DNA from: Owenia fusiformis | Lineage: Eukaryota > Annelida > Polychaeta > Sabellida > Oweniidae | Reading direction: 5' to 3' | DNA length: 64,000 bases | NCBI GenBank assembly: GCA_903813345.2 | Contig: CAIIXF020000004.1 | Location: forward strand, 13,600,196-13,664,195 | Shown here: piece by piece, positions 1-11,498 of the stretch | Layout: every line of letters begins with the position of its first letter | How positions within the stretch are numbered: the first letter of the stretch is position 1 | Position numbers and translations under genes: made by a program | The notes under the pieces: model-generated | Database searches by the model: none | What the model saw: only the letters and a program-made list of their open reading frames with translations | Told to the model about the DNA's origin: nothing

Positions 1-437
1 GGTTGATTTATAAGCAACTGAGCTATACCTAACTACGAGAAATAGAATTTTAGCTGTAGTCCCAATTAGTCTAGGAAGAGCAATAAACACTCCTTTATTG
101 ATCATGTTCACTGCGGAATAAGAGTCCATATCTCAAAACGTATTGAGACACATTTTGTGAAAAACTAGCATAATTTAAGCATTTGTCATTCTAATATAAA
201 AGTGATTAATTTGTTGCATTTATCTTATTAATACCTGAGAAACAATACAAAAGGTCGATACACTGATTACATAATTTTTTGGTATTGATAAGAAAAATAA
301 CCTCAAACTTCTAGCTTGGAAAACTAAATCATATATGTTAAATCATTTTGTATTATTTTCTGTTGCGTTGTGTACTCCAAATTGTGAAAAAATGGGATTT
401 TATTATTTGGTAATTTTTTGACCTCTGTTAATGGCAG
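1..437. repeat. Direct repeat, copy 1
   Basis: This block recurs at 2800-3250 with about one visible mismatch (tctagg here, tcaagg there). After it, copy 1 carries about 490 extra bases (roughly 441-932) before both copies share the stretch starting cccaaactaattctc (933-1016 here, 3254-3346 in copy 2). The near identity implies a recent duplication. I see no protein-coding signal in it. Confidence 0.9.
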
Positions 438-440
438 GCA

Positions 441-1040
441 TAATTCAGCCTAAAAGCCGGAAGTATATGAAACGGTAATAATAAAAATTATTAGCGAACA
501 TATGTAGGTATGTTAATATTAGGTCAAATATCGCTGCGCTATAGTGTGCTACCAGCTCCTTTATTAGACGTCCTAGATATTTCATACCATGGACTATTAT
601 GCGTATATTCACTCGTGAATAAACCATTACAAATCATTTATTCTAAAAACTTTCTGAATGTTTATTTGAGTACAATATTTTCAAGGGTCACAATTTTACT
701 ACGAAAGTTCACTGTCTCAATTACAATGGTAATATGCCAAGGCTTTAGGATAGAGGGGATAAGGCCAATGGGCCATATATGAGGAGGACCTTGGGAAGAC
801 AGGTGGAAAAAGACAATAACAATGCTAGTGAGCTGGTGGATGATGAAGATTTAGATGTGTCTAGGGAAGAGGGTACTCCACTTGAAATCGAAAAAATTTG
901 CCAATTTCTTTGAAGATAGCCATATTTTTATGCCCAAACTAATTCTCTTTACAAGAACAGGCAAAGGAAAGATGCAGGAATAGGGAATTTTGCTAATAGC
1001 GTCGGATGGACAGGAGTCCGAGTTCTTGCAAAAAATACAA
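441..1040. other. Non-coding, fragments of a TGCC-ended transposon
   Basis: The stretch 595-700 resembles 18007-18090 (ttcactc...ataaaccattacaaatcattt), so it is a piece of the long transposon family whose fullest copy is 17447-18477. A small in-frame run exists at 510-782 but has no recognisable domain. The rest shows nothing I can name. Confidence 0.45.
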
Positions 1041-1044
1041 CTTA

Positions 1045-1500
1045 TGCCTTGGTCACATAGGCTCCGATTTTCACAACGGCGCCCAGCCGATGAGAATTTT
1101 GTTCAAAAAAGGCCGGCGAGCCCGGTGTGAAAGAAATTATGGTCCCCCAGGGATTATGGTCCCCCTTCTTAACGGCCCTTACTGGCCCTGATTTTGTATA
1201 AGATAATAAGGGAAAGAGGTCACCATTTAAATCAATAGAGAGTAGGACCATAAACTGATAGGACCTCCTACCCTTTTACACCTGGTATCCGTACGGGCGC
1301 TGGCCGATGATCGAGCACCATCGGCCGATTTTTAGACATCGCCCGGGCGCCGGCAGAGTTTTATCGCGGAGATAAAAGTTGCTGATGTTTTTGCGATTTT
1401 TTCCCAACCAAACTCATCGGTACCTACCCCGACGTGTCCCATACGGTAATCGCACTATTATCTTTCGACTCCCAGTGGTATCGTAAGGTCGTCTAGGGAT
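1045..1500. mobile_element. Fragment of TGCC-ended (Harbinger-like) element
   Basis: Starts with tgccttggtcacataggctccg and carries the GC-rich ggcgcccggccgatg block, then gttttatcgcggagataaaagttgc, as in 1737-2240 and 17447-17770. The right end is missing. GC-rich islands like this stand out against the AT-rich background. Confidence 0.6.
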
Positions 1501-1578
1501 ATTATTTAACTTCAATCATTCAATAACTTATATATAGTATTGATTCATTGGCTTTGAGTACACGGTTACTTTGTGTAA

Positions 1579-1718
1579 TGCCTTGGTCACATTTGCTCCG
1601 ATTTTCACTATGGCGCCCGGCCGATTGCGTATTTTGTTCAAAATTGAATACAATATTGAACAAAACACTCAATCGGCCGGGCGCCGGCCGATGGATCGGG
1701 GCATATGTGACCAAGGCA
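1579..1718. mobile_element. Palindromic MITE, 140 bp
   Basis: Near-perfect snap-back: the left arm begins tgccttggtcacatttgctccg and the right arm ends ...gcatatgtgaccaaggca. It is flanked by TAA on both sides (1576-1578 and 1719-1721). The 3-bp TWA-type duplication is what PIF/Harbinger elements make. It has no coding capacity and so must be non-autonomous. Confidence 0.75.
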
Positions 1719-1736
1719 TAAAATATCGCTAGCTAA

Positions 1737-2240
1737 TGCCTTGGTCATATAGCCTCCGATTTTCACTACGGCGCCCGGCCGATGAGTATTTTGTTCAAAA
1801 TCGCCTGGCGAGCCCGGTCATCGTACGGGCGCCGGCAAAGTTTTATAGCGGAGATAAAAGTTGCCGATGTCTTGGCGGGTTTTTCTCAACCAAACTCATC
1901 GGTACCTACCCGGCCGTGTCCCGTACGTCCGGTCATCGTACGATTATCTTGTGGCGCCCGGTGGCATCGCATGGTCATCTTGGAATTTTGCGTGCTGATT
2001 TGTTTGATAAATCTTAATAATGATTACTTATAAAGTGATATAAAGGTTTTAAAAATAATGAGGTAAGGAATTATAATTACTACACACTGTCAGAGATTTT
2101 TTATAAAACATAAATAGAACGATTAAGCTTACTGTAAAACAATGACACACGTTTGAATGGCTGGGTGGCTGGGTTGATCTAGACGTTCTTTTATTGACAT
2201 TAATCGTGTATGTCTGTCGCTCATTGAAAAGAGTGATAAA
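1737..2240. mobile_element. 5' part of long TGCC-ended element
   Basis: Begins tgccttggtcatatag after TAA. It matches 17447-17990 throughout, including the AT-rich tail (tgattacttataaagtgatataaagg). The right half is absent here; it may be the piece found at 3640-3992. No coding potential is seen. Confidence 0.6.
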
Positions 2241-2799
2241 TTGTTATAGTCCATGGTATGACTTCCGAATATGAAGGATCCGTAGCACACTATAGTGCAG
2301 CAACATTTGAAGCAATATTTATACAGGTGCATATGTCTTGATTCTTTTAAAATACCATTTGCTGAAAAAACTTCCGGCTTTCAGGTCGAAAAATGTATTT
2401 CATCACAAGGGGTCAAAAAACGTAAATATTTTGATTCGAACTTTTATATGTTTTATTAGAGACAGACCGTTATTCTAAGCATACGAACAAAAATTAGATT
2501 ATGATAATGTGCAAATATACTATAATTTTACTGTAGATGTCCGTGCTTAATTAGTGCAATTACGCAAGTGTGTTTTTCAGATTTTGCTTGATTTTTCAAA
2601 TATGAGCCAAGCAGATTCAACAAATTTGTGTGAAATATTTAGGTAATTTATACTGTGGAACATATTAGTTTTCTTACCATTTAAAACATTTTATTACCAG
2701 AATTTTTCCATTTGACCTTACCGCTGGATATCATCAAGTTTTAGGAAGATAATGACAACGATTTTTTCAAATATTCATGAATTCGACCAAGTCTTATTG
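2241..2799. other. No recognisable feature
   Basis: AT-rich sequence with many stops in all frames. I see no repeat shared with the rest of the window and no splice-flanked open frame. Confidence 0.4.
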
Positions 2800-3346
2800 G
2801 TTGATTTATAAGCAACTGAGCTATACCTAACTACGAGAAATAGAATTTTAGCTGTAGTCCCAATTAGTCAAGGAAGAGCAATAAACACTCCTTTATTGAT
2901 CATGTTCACTGCGGAATAAGAGTCCATATCTCAAAACGTATTGAGACACATTTTGTGAAAAACTAGCATAATTTAAGCATTTGTCATTCTAATATAAAAG
3001 TGATTAATTTGTTGCATTTATCTTATTAATACCTGAGAAACAATACAAAAGGTCGATACACTGATTACATAATTTTTTGGTATTGATAAGAAAAATAACC
3101 TCAAACTTCTAGCTTGGAAAACTAAATCATATATGTTAAATCATTTTGTATTATTTTCTGTTGCGTTGTGTACTCCAAATTGTGAAAAAATGGGATTTTA
3201 TTATTTGGTAATTTTTTGACCTCTGTTAATGGCAGGCATAATTCAGCCTAAAAGCCCAAACTAATTCTCTTTACAAGAACAGGCAAAGGAAAGATGCAGG
3301 AATAGGGAATTTTGCTAATAGCGTCGGATGGACAGGAAGACATAGT
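2800..3346. repeat. Direct repeat, copy 2
   Basis: Second copy of 1-437 joined directly to the equivalent of 933-1016. The junction lies at a shared GCC, so copy 2 looks like a microhomology deletion relative to copy 1, or copy 1 gained the extra segment. The sequences diverge after 3346. Confidence 0.88.
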
Positions 3347-3639
3347 ATTTGTTTATATGAAAGATCTAAAAATGAATTAAAGTCAGGGTGCTATTTGATG
3401 AAAAGACCACGCGGTATGGCAAGTGATTAGACGGTCATATCTTTCACCATGGGTACTTTCTGGGCATAAATACGGTGTTTTTATTAAAACAATATGTTTT
3501 CTTTCAACTGAAGTACCCATGATGAAAAAAATATCAATCAAAAAATTCGAAAAGTTATGAATTGGAACTTCATGTCAACCTTTTTTTTTATAAATATTGA
3601 ACCTATTTACTCAAACAGGATCTTCTTTTTCTGATTTTT

Positions 3640-3992
3640 TGCATGAAAACATTATTATCCTGGAACTCCTGTCTATCAAAGTAGTTCGTTTTCAAATGGT
3701 GCATTTGTGGAACAATCATACTGGGTCATACAGGAATTTAGTATAAATCTAGAGGCCTGTAGATCGACCGATGTCCTGGCGGGTGCCGTACAGCCATCGG
3801 CAGATAGCCTTGCGATACCCGTGCGATGTCTTTCAGATTCAATTGATTGCGTGCGCCGTACGATGTCTGTACTAATGTGACCATACTCACGATTAGATCA
3901 AGACATCGGTGAAAAGTCACCGGCGCCCGGTCGATTTAGAAATCGGCCAATGACTACTCATCGGCCAGCGCCCGGCGCCTATGTGACCTAGG
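3640..3992. mobile_element. 3' part of long TGCC-ended element
   Basis: Matches 18060-18477: tttagtataaatctagaggcc, then gatgtcctggcgggtgccgtac, ending cctatgtgacctaggca followed by TTA. It lies about 300 bp upstream of the signal-peptide exon of the host gene. Confidence 0.6.
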
Positions 3993-4311
3993 CATTAAAC
4001 TCTCTATTTTCTAGATAATGGCAAATAATGGTCCTCTGGCCATGGGAATTTGTTTTCCCTTAGTATTACTTAATACGTACTTGTCTAATTGAGTTGGTAT
4101 AGGGGGAATAGTTATTGAGAGGGAATGGCAACTCCCATTCACGTGCAAGTGAATGTGAATGTGAACGTGTGGATGAACCTTAACGCAAAGGGTGATACTC
4201 ATGGTGGAATCCTCAGTCTCTACTATTCCTTTGAATATAAAAAAAAACTTTAGATGAAGAGTACTATTTAAGTCGATTAAAGGTATTATTGCATGTTTCA
4301 GGATCTAAACG

Positions 4312-4396
4312 ATGACAACGAATGCAAAGTTGACCATTTACGTGCTATGTTTCTTGGGCTTTTTTGGAGTGAACATCGTGAAAGCGCAGAACTATA
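4312..4396 (+). CDS. Host secreted TSP1/trypsin-like gene, exon 1 (signal peptide)
   Basis: ATG at 4312 opens a 28-codon frame with a classic signal peptide: a short polar start (MTTNAK), a hydrophobic core (LTIYVLCFLGFFGVNIV) and a likely cleavage after VKA, before QNY. The frame reaches a stop only after a strong donor, a|gtatgt, at 4397. The exon therefore ends in phase 1, which the next exon at 5732 accepts. This predicts a secreted or extracellular product. I place it in the same gene as the TSP1 and protease exons because of matching phase, strand and order. It could instead head an unrelated short transcript; cDNA would settle it. Promoter not identified. Confidence 0.62.
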
Positions 4397-5731
4397 GTAT
4401 GTAGACTCTATTCAAAAAGTTCGGAAAACTACCCCCTCTACTAATGTTTTGTTGAAATCCTGGTTGTGATTGGCGAGTTTCACATATTCACCAGTCATAA
4501 CACTCACCCTACCTATTCTAATTAATGATCTAGACTTGGACAGTTTTGAGCAAAAAAAACTGAAATCCTACATTTATTTTCTTGCTTCTATGCTTCACTT
4601 TTCTCTCAAGGTGGGAGTACCGTAATCCAACACGAAATTCGAAAATATACTGAACAATACATCGCACATATGGCGTTCGTGACCAACTATGAAACGCTTA
4701 CCCCCATAGTGTTATATATCAAAATGTACCTGTTCATATAGAGGTTCGATTGATCCACTTCAAATTATAGGGAGTCAGGTTACCTTTTGAGATATCAGTG
4801 TCCATTTATTATAACTCGCGTTTTCTACCATTTGCTAAATTCTGAGATGATAGGCACACGCGTATAAAACATGCTCACGTTGGAACTTTTTTGACCTATA
4901 TCGCTATATTTTCGTAATTGACACCGGTCTTATCACAACAGTTAAAATTGTGTATGCTACAGAGCCAAAAATTTCAAACATTAAGAGGAAAATGTGCTGA
5001 ATTTAAATCCGTCTTTTTGGTCTTCTGCAAGAAAAAACTGTTACGACTCAAGCCATGGCTCATTTAAAAGGTCTCTTTGTGCTTTTTAAAAATTGAAAAA
5101 AGAATTCATAAGACCCCCTTTTCTATGTTGATGCTCATATACCATAATCTGTATCTTATGGAATATAATTATAAAATAATGTTTTCCCTTGTACAATAAA
5201 TTTGAATTTGAATCTAAATCATGTTTTAACATAAACACACGGTTTATGATTTCTTTAGAAAAGTGCTAAACAAGAATACTTATAATATATTACATAATTG
5301 AATGCCACATGGTCACAGATTGGGATCAATCAACACTTTCCGGTAATATGCCCAGGATCGGGAAAAATATCTTGAAATGTTGGCAAATTATTTTAAGTCC
5401 ATCGACGTACAGTAGCCTATTCTTGTTAGCATATTCAGCTAGCGGAATTTGTTTCACATCATTTGTCTTTTTGAATATTTACATATGTCTAGGTTGTTCG
5501 GTCGACTGCACACATATTCAAACTTGAGATAAGGTGACGTCAGCCATGCGTGAATAGGGTACTTAAATATGTGATCCGACTTAATAGATCATACACAGAT
5601 ATGATATATGACTTTTTGTTAATTGTGATATTTTACCCTAGAGTGCGATTTTTACCGGATTTTATCGGAGAGTGTTGTTTGATCCCTACCAGTGATGGTA
5701 TTATTGTGTCATTTTGAGAAATTCAATCCAG
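4397..5731 (+). other. Intron 1 of host gene
   Basis: AT-rich, stop-rich sequence with no repeat or domain I can recognise. An open frame at 5309-5527 has no flanking splice signals worth noting. Confidence 0.45.
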
Positions 5732-5905
5732 GATGGTCAGCATGGAGTCGATGGAGCGAATGCATGACTTCGTCAGATTTGGAGCATTCCTTCAAATTGC
5801 GCAGACGATATTGTATGGAGGGAGAAAACGTGGTTGAAGAAAAATTATGTTCAAATGTCAACGAATGTAGCGAATTTGAGATCGATTGGAAAATTTGTCT
5901 CTTTA
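5732..5905 (+). CDS. Host gene exon 2: thrombospondin type-1 repeat
   Basis: A 174-base exon (58 codons), phase 1 on both sides: acceptor ...caatccag at 5731, donor ttta|gtaagt at 5906. It encodes WSAWSRWSEC near the start, then LRRRYC and further cysteines at CSNVNEC and KICLF. WxxWxxW with a following Cys and an Arg-rich strand is the core of the TSP1 fold, which binds glycosaminoglycans and proteins outside the cell. TSP1 repeats often sit in single symmetric phase-1 exons, which fits. The repeat is slightly divergent, without the CSVTCG form. Function beyond extracellular adhesion is not inferable. Confidence 0.82.
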
Positions 5906-6151
5906 GTAAGTTACAACATGTAATTAAAACAGAAGCACGACCAGTCTTGGACTGTATATAGCCACGTATTGTTTTTAATGTCCGATGTAATATTTTGATA
6001 ATCTAGCTATCTAGTGTCCCTTGCCCGAACTATATATGATTAAAACGCGGAATAATGTCACCATAAACGTATTCGAACGCATAGGATTGGTATCGATATG
6101 GCGAACTGAATTGAACACATGTTCATCTTAACCAGTCATGAAAATATTCCG

Positions 6152-6849
6152 AAAAGAAGGAGGGAAAGTATTGCAACAGATTTCGCACGGTCATATGTTC
6201 GATGAGGAAATAAACTGATGAAACTTAAAACTTAAAAAGCTTATGTTGGATTTTGGCTATTTCCTGAGGTTTTAAACAGGTGCATGTTGGATTAATCCAT
6301 TACCTCCGGGAAAGGCACTCATAGAGATGATAAAATAATTTCGACGTTGAGACAGGGACGATGCAAACAACCCATCCACATGTTTTTCCCGAAATGTTGT
6401 CCTGATTTTCAACCCCTTCCACCCCTGCTTTTTCAATTTTTGTTTTGAGACGCAGTTAACCCCTTTAAAGGAATAAGTAATTCCTTTTTGATCAAAGAAT
6501 ATTTCCCATGTTATTTTCCCATAGGGAAAACTCATGCGATCCATTGCTTTCAGCTTAATTTTGGTCACCCATAATTGGTATCTTTAAAACCCCTGAATGA
6601 ATTACTTATTACTGTATCTTAAAGCAGGATTGGAAATCAGGACAAAATCCCAGAAAAACATGTGGGTGGGTTGTTTGCATCTTCCCTCTCTCAAAGTCGA
6701 AATTATTTTATCATCCCTATGAGTGCTTTTCCTTGATGGAATGCATTTGTCTAACATATGCACCTGTTGAAATCCTTAGAAAATAGCCGAAATCCGATCG
6801 CGACATATGACGGTCCGAAATCTGTTGCGATACTTTCTCTCCTCCTTTT
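6152..6849. mobile_element. Foldback element in intron 2, ~700 bp
   Basis: Left arm from about 6152 (aaaagaaggagggaaagtat, then the cacggtcatatg block) mirrors the right arm ending near 6849. The inner part of both arms carries the aacccacc/acatgttttt block (6380-6400 against 6655-6680). Arms are about 280 bp and diverged, so the insertion is old. No transposase is seen. Confidence 0.7.
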
Positions 6850-7508
6850 ACACATCGTCAATTTCATAATTATCATTTGAATGGTAACAATTTAATTTGA
6901 AAAAATACATACACGCTTTTCTCTTTTTTGTTTTAGAAAACACATCAGTCACTTCTTTTGTTCTCGGTATCATATGTTCGGAATGAAATGAAACATTTAT
7001 CCGAACCTCATTGAAACAAAATGACATATACACAACGTGTTTATATTGGTCTCTCAATATTGTAATAGTACAAAGGAAAATTTGATTCATTTAAAAAAAA
7101 GTATCGTGTGAATAAATGAACGGTTTATTTTTAAGTTTATTATAAAGATACTTTATTTCATTCTCGATTCTTTCATTGGTAGAAAGGAACAAAAAACAAT
7201 TGCACTAAAAAACAAAAATTGTTCACAACAGTTATATGAAATATTATTTATAATTTTCGCATTAAATTGTTGCCAATCAGTGACCATTACATAAAGGGTC
7301 GTTTTTACAGAATGTTTTGACTAACATTGTTGGATTCAGTTCGCCATATCGATACAAATCCTTTACACCGGACATAATACAGGATGTCCATAACGTATTT
7401 TTAAAATTTACGCAGCCTCTGTATTGCAATTGTAAAGATACCCTCGGAAAGATACTTCATGGACGCCTTGTATTTTACACATCTCCCCTTTTGAAATCTA
7501 CATGATAG

Positions 7509-7691
7509 ATGATGCTGATGTTAAACCACCGGAATGGAGTGCATGGGGGGCCTGGTCCGGATGTAGTGCTAATGAATGCATACCTGGACGACGAACGAGA
7601 AAATGCATCAAAGAAGGAACGACAGTGGATGATTGGCGATGTGGTGGGCGAAGCGTGGATGAAAACACCTTGCTTTGCGACAGTTGTAAAG
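7509..7691 (+). CDS. Host gene exon 3: second thrombospondin type-1 repeat
   Basis: A 183-base exon (61 codons), phase 1 on both sides: acceptor catgatag at 7508, donor aaag|gtgatc at 7692. The product has PEWSAWGAWSGC, then RRTRKC and cysteines in WRCGG and LLCDSC. This is a clear TSP1 repeat with six cysteines, closer to consensus than exon 2. The phase match with exon 2 makes tandem TSP1 repeats in one secreted protein the simplest reading. A short TA-rich stretch begins right after the donor. Confidence 0.87.
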
Positions 7692-7736
7692 GTGATCTAT
7701 ATATATATATCTAGCCTATATATCCAATAATAAACA

Positions 7737-8336
7737 AATACTGGATGACAATGAGGTGGATATGCCAGAATACCTATCCTATAGTATTTCTTTTCGAGGA
7801 TAGGTATTCTGGCATATCCACCTCATGGTCATCCAGTATTTATTTTATTATGCATCTCCCTTGAGAAATACTTTATTTTAAAGAATGGGTCTAGAAGCCG
7901 AGCCTAACGAAGCTTAAATACTGTAAAAACCATGGTGTTCGACAATCAAAAATTCCATTTATTCTCTCATTTGGCTATTCCCTCCATAGGCCTATATAAT
8001 AAGTTTGGCCGATGCCTTATCTAGCGCCACCTACCCTTAGTCAGTTAATCACAGGAAATTGAATAGAAATCCCCTTCTCTCATATCAATCATTTCTCCCT
8101 TGCATTCGTCTCAAATTCAACATGGAAGAAATTCTAAGAAAATGACGTCATCGACAAATGGACTCGTCGAAAGTATTTTTTTCGAGGATAGGTATTTTGG
8201 CATACGGGATGGTTGGAGATCTCGTTGCTTCAATACTGGATAGAACGAGATCTTGCTGCCACGTATGGCAATAGACCCTGCAGCTCTTAACCAATCAGAT
8301 TTGAGTATTTTAATGAGGTGCATAATAATATTTAAT
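7737..8336. mobile_element. Composite MITE in intron 3 (palindrome plus TTATTATGCA element)
   Basis: 7737-7841 is a near-perfect palindrome (aatactggatgacaatgagg ... ggtcatccagtattt). Next to it, 7848-8336 is bounded by ttattatgcatctccc and gaggtgcataataa. The same two parts occur side by side in opposite orientation at 45866-46235. The 7.8-kb copy has about 240 extra bases in its middle. It is non-coding and lies between exons 3 and 4 of the host gene. Confidence 0.7.
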
Positions 8337-8469
8337 ATTGTTCACATACAAATAACCTTGTGATGTTGATCCGAAAACAAGTTGGTTACAGCGTCCCCTT
8401 CAAAAATAAAAAAAAGGCTAGGCATCAATGTATTTTTCTTGCACAAATTATCTACGATACGTATTACAG

Positions 8470-8593
8470 ATCCTGGGGATGGAGATATGGTAGATGTTAA
8501 GTCTAAATTCTATACTGATATGAAGTATCCTGAAAATGACACGGAATTAGTAAAAGCGAGCCAGCGTTCGAGAAAGAATACATACGGATCAAG
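8470..8593 (+). CDS. Host gene exon 4: linker and degenerate protease activation site
   Basis: Acceptor tattacag at 8469; the frame enters in phase 1, matching exon 3, and leaves in phase 2, matching exon 5. The donor would be the rare GC type (caag|gcaaat at 8594). It encodes an acidic linker, then SQRSRKNTYGS, which leads into RYTPEERAPFSW of exon 5. Aligned to a trypsin start, TYGS stands where IVGG should be, so the usual new N-terminal Ile/Val is lacking. RSRK just before it resembles a furin-type site. This suggests unusual activation or a non-catalytic protease homologue. The exon was found by phase logic, so it is less certain than the TSP1 exons. Confidence 0.55.
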
Positions 8594-8649
8594 GCAAATT
8601 TTATTTTATTATTAGAGATTCTTTGACATAAGCTTTAATTCTACTTATA

Positions 8650-10200
8650 TAACAATACTATCACACCAAACTAGTTCTCACTACGTTCTTGAAAACGGGC
8701 TTCAACTGTGTACGAACGAACTGGACGTACTTAAACCGTTTGGGGTCTATTTACAAACTTCATCGAACGTTCTTGAACGGGTAGGTCCTCTAGAACTTAG
8801 AACTTGCTCAAAATGCTCTCATGGACGTACTAACGAACGGAACCGTCGTACTTCAATCCTACTAGGGACGTTTTTACAACGAGTTGAAATGTCTGAGGAC
8901 GTATTGAGAACGAGGTAGAACTAATTGCAAACGGGTTTAAACTGATTAAGAACGTATTAAAGACTGCTTATGAACGAGTTAGCAAAAATATAGCTATCAC
9001 ACCATGCCACTGCGTTCTTCAAATCTGGTTTTAAACTGTGTGCGAACGGAATGGACGTAGCTGCAACTTTCTAAGGACTATTTACGAACTTCATGAACGT
9101 TCTCAAACGGGAAGGTGAATTTAGAATTTTGTTGATGGCGACCATACCGTTCTGTAATCAGATCATGATGACCTTCTAGACTAACCCTACTATCACACCA
9201 AACTAGTTCTCACTACGTTCTCGAAAACGGGCTTCAACTGTGTACGAACGGACTGGACGTACTAAGAACCGTTTGGGATCTATTTACAAACTTCATCGAA
9301 CGTATTCGAACGGGTAGGTCCTCTAGAACTTAGACAATGCTCAAAATGTTCTCGTGGTCGTCACGTTCTACAATTAAAACGAGTGACAACGTACTAACGA
9401 CGAGCTGGACGTACTACGAACGGAACCGTCGTACTTCAATCCTACCAGGGACGTTTTAACAACGAGTTGAACTGTCTGAGGACGTGTTGAGAACGAGGTA
9501 GAACTCATTGCAAACGGGTTTAAACTGATTAAGAACGTATTTAACACTGCTTATGAACGAGTTAGCAAAAATATAGCTATCACACCAAGCAAGTTGCCAC
9601 TGCGTTCTTCAAAACTGGTTCTAAACTGTGTGCGAACGGAATGAACGTAGCTGCAACTTTCTCAGGTCTATTTACGAACTTTATGAACGTTCTCAGACGG
9701 GAATGTGATTTTAGAATTTTGAATCGATTCAAAATTCGATTGCGACCATACCGTTCTGTTATTAGGTCATGATGACCTTCTAGACTAAGGGACACGTTCT
9801 ACGGCGTTGCACACCGACGTGGTGCGACCTGAACGAACTGTGAACGAGATGGACGTATTGAAGACTGTTTAAGAACGAAGAAGCTAATTATTTCAGACAT
9901 ATTTCCCGACCACAGCCAGATTGAGCCCGTTTTACGACGTTTTCGTAGGACTGGCAAGAACGGGTAAGAACGAGTTTGGTGTGATAGGGGGGTAAGGGAC
10001 GCGTTATACGACGTTCCACACCGACGTGGTGCGACCTGTACGAACTGCGAATGAGATGGACGTATTGAAGACTGTTTATGGACGAAGTAGCTAATTATTT
10101 TAGACATACTTCCCGACCACAGTCAGATTGAGCCCGTTTTACGACGTTTTCGTGGGACTGGCAAGAACCGATAAGAACTAATCTGGTGTGATAGGGGGGT
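8650..10200. repeat. Cluster of tandemly duplicated elements ending CTATCACACCAA
   Basis: ctatcacaccaaactagttct occurs near 8657 and 9190, each starting a ~535-bp unit rich in gaacg/acgtac motifs. The right side has two ~205-bp units (about 9790-9990 and 10000-10200), each ending in the inverse form tttggtgtgatag or tctggtgtgatag. Together they form a non-autonomous inverted-end transposon whose halves have each been duplicated. Small open frames here have no recognisable product. Confidence 0.65.
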
Positions 10201-10273
10201 TAGAGATATTTTGCAACTCACTTATAAAATGTTTATCATTCCCGTATAACGTATAACTTATGAAGCGTTCGAT

Positions 10274-10279
10274 TACGTT
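10274..10279. repeat. Target site duplication (left) of Polinton-type element
   Basis: TACGTT here and at 15377-15382 flank the inverted ends exactly. Six bases is the length Polinton/Maverick integration produces. Confidence 0.85.
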
Positions 10280-10965
10280 AGTAGTTGTCATTTAGAGAGT
10301 TTCAAATATCTTTAACACGTATCCCTATGGAAGGGGGTTCATCGATGTGTAGGGGGTGCAAAACGGGTATTCCCCATTTTTCATCTACTGCGTCATTCAG
10401 GGAATTCCCACCTAGAAAACAGGGTAATCCCCTTTTATTAAACCAGTCCTATAGGACTCGAATTCCACACCCCCGCAAACGTAAGGTCGACGTCCGGATT
10501 GACATCGAGGTTGACTTTTCCAGAAGCCAGACATTATCCAATGTTCCAGGACTATAACGTTGGTAGGTCGAAGTATGATAACAAGCCATACAATTGTCAT
10601 TTCTTTACAAATAGCAGGATGATTTTAGATTGATTTAGGAGAGCCATCGGATATATCGATTGAAATACGTTGAACATCAACTACGTCATCGATGGAATTT
10701 CCGAACGTTTTCGTGCCGTCAGAGTTGATACCAACGTTTTTCGAACGTTTAGACGATTTCAGAACGTTTCAACGTTGCCTCATCGATGAGATTTCCCTCA
10801 CCATCTGGTTAGAACTGATTTAAATCGTGATGACAGTATAATAAAAATGTTCTTTAAATTAAACTTACCAGGTCGTGCTATATCTAACATGATCCTAAAT
10901 ACTGTTCATTTCAAGAGTCCATTTTGTTGTTATACACATTCACAACTAATTCATAGTTCAACGTG
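10280..10965 (+). repeat. Left terminal inverted repeat of Polinton-type element
   Basis: Matches the reverse complement of 14562-15376. The outer ~370 bases look identical by eye, while the inner part shows scattered changes. Relative to the right copy it lacks a 127-base segment (right 14855-14981), at a junction near 10671. The inner half is rich in aacgtt-type motifs. Confidence 0.88.
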
Positions 10966-11498
10966 TCTTGTACCGCTATACGATACAATACAATACAATC
11001 TAATAGAAACCAGATGTTGACAAGTTGGCTGTGGTTAAGTTCTGGGGCAGACGAGATAAATCAGTGTAATTATATTTGGGATTATATTACAAGTCAGCTG
11101 TATTAGTAAAGATATCTGGCTTTGTTTTATTTAGCATGTGAAGCAGGAAACTTTAAAGGTCGCTATATCACTTAATCATGGGTTCACATTTGTTTAGTGA
11201 ACTTGTTCAAGAAATTTTAGATAGTATGCACAATATGAGGTCTATGGAAAATGTATTCAATAAATATAAGCCTTTTGCCTGTTTCAGAAAAGGTAAACTG
11301 TCTTGGCGTTAAGGTGCATGTAGTACTAGTCTCACTATATTTTTCAAGTTTCCACGCACAAACAACTAATTTCATATATTGCGTATGGATGTATTTATTA
11401 CAACTTTTAAAATCAATAAACATGTTCATCTATGTACTACAGTCTGTTTTTCGGCCTTTCTTTCACAGAATAAATCATTTGCCTATGACAAATCATAT

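Noticed and set aside
10285-10557. A 90-codon frame found identically in 10285-10557 and 15099-15371
   Set aside because: It lies entirely in the Polinton inverted repeats; identity reflects the repeat, and the opposite strand is open as well.
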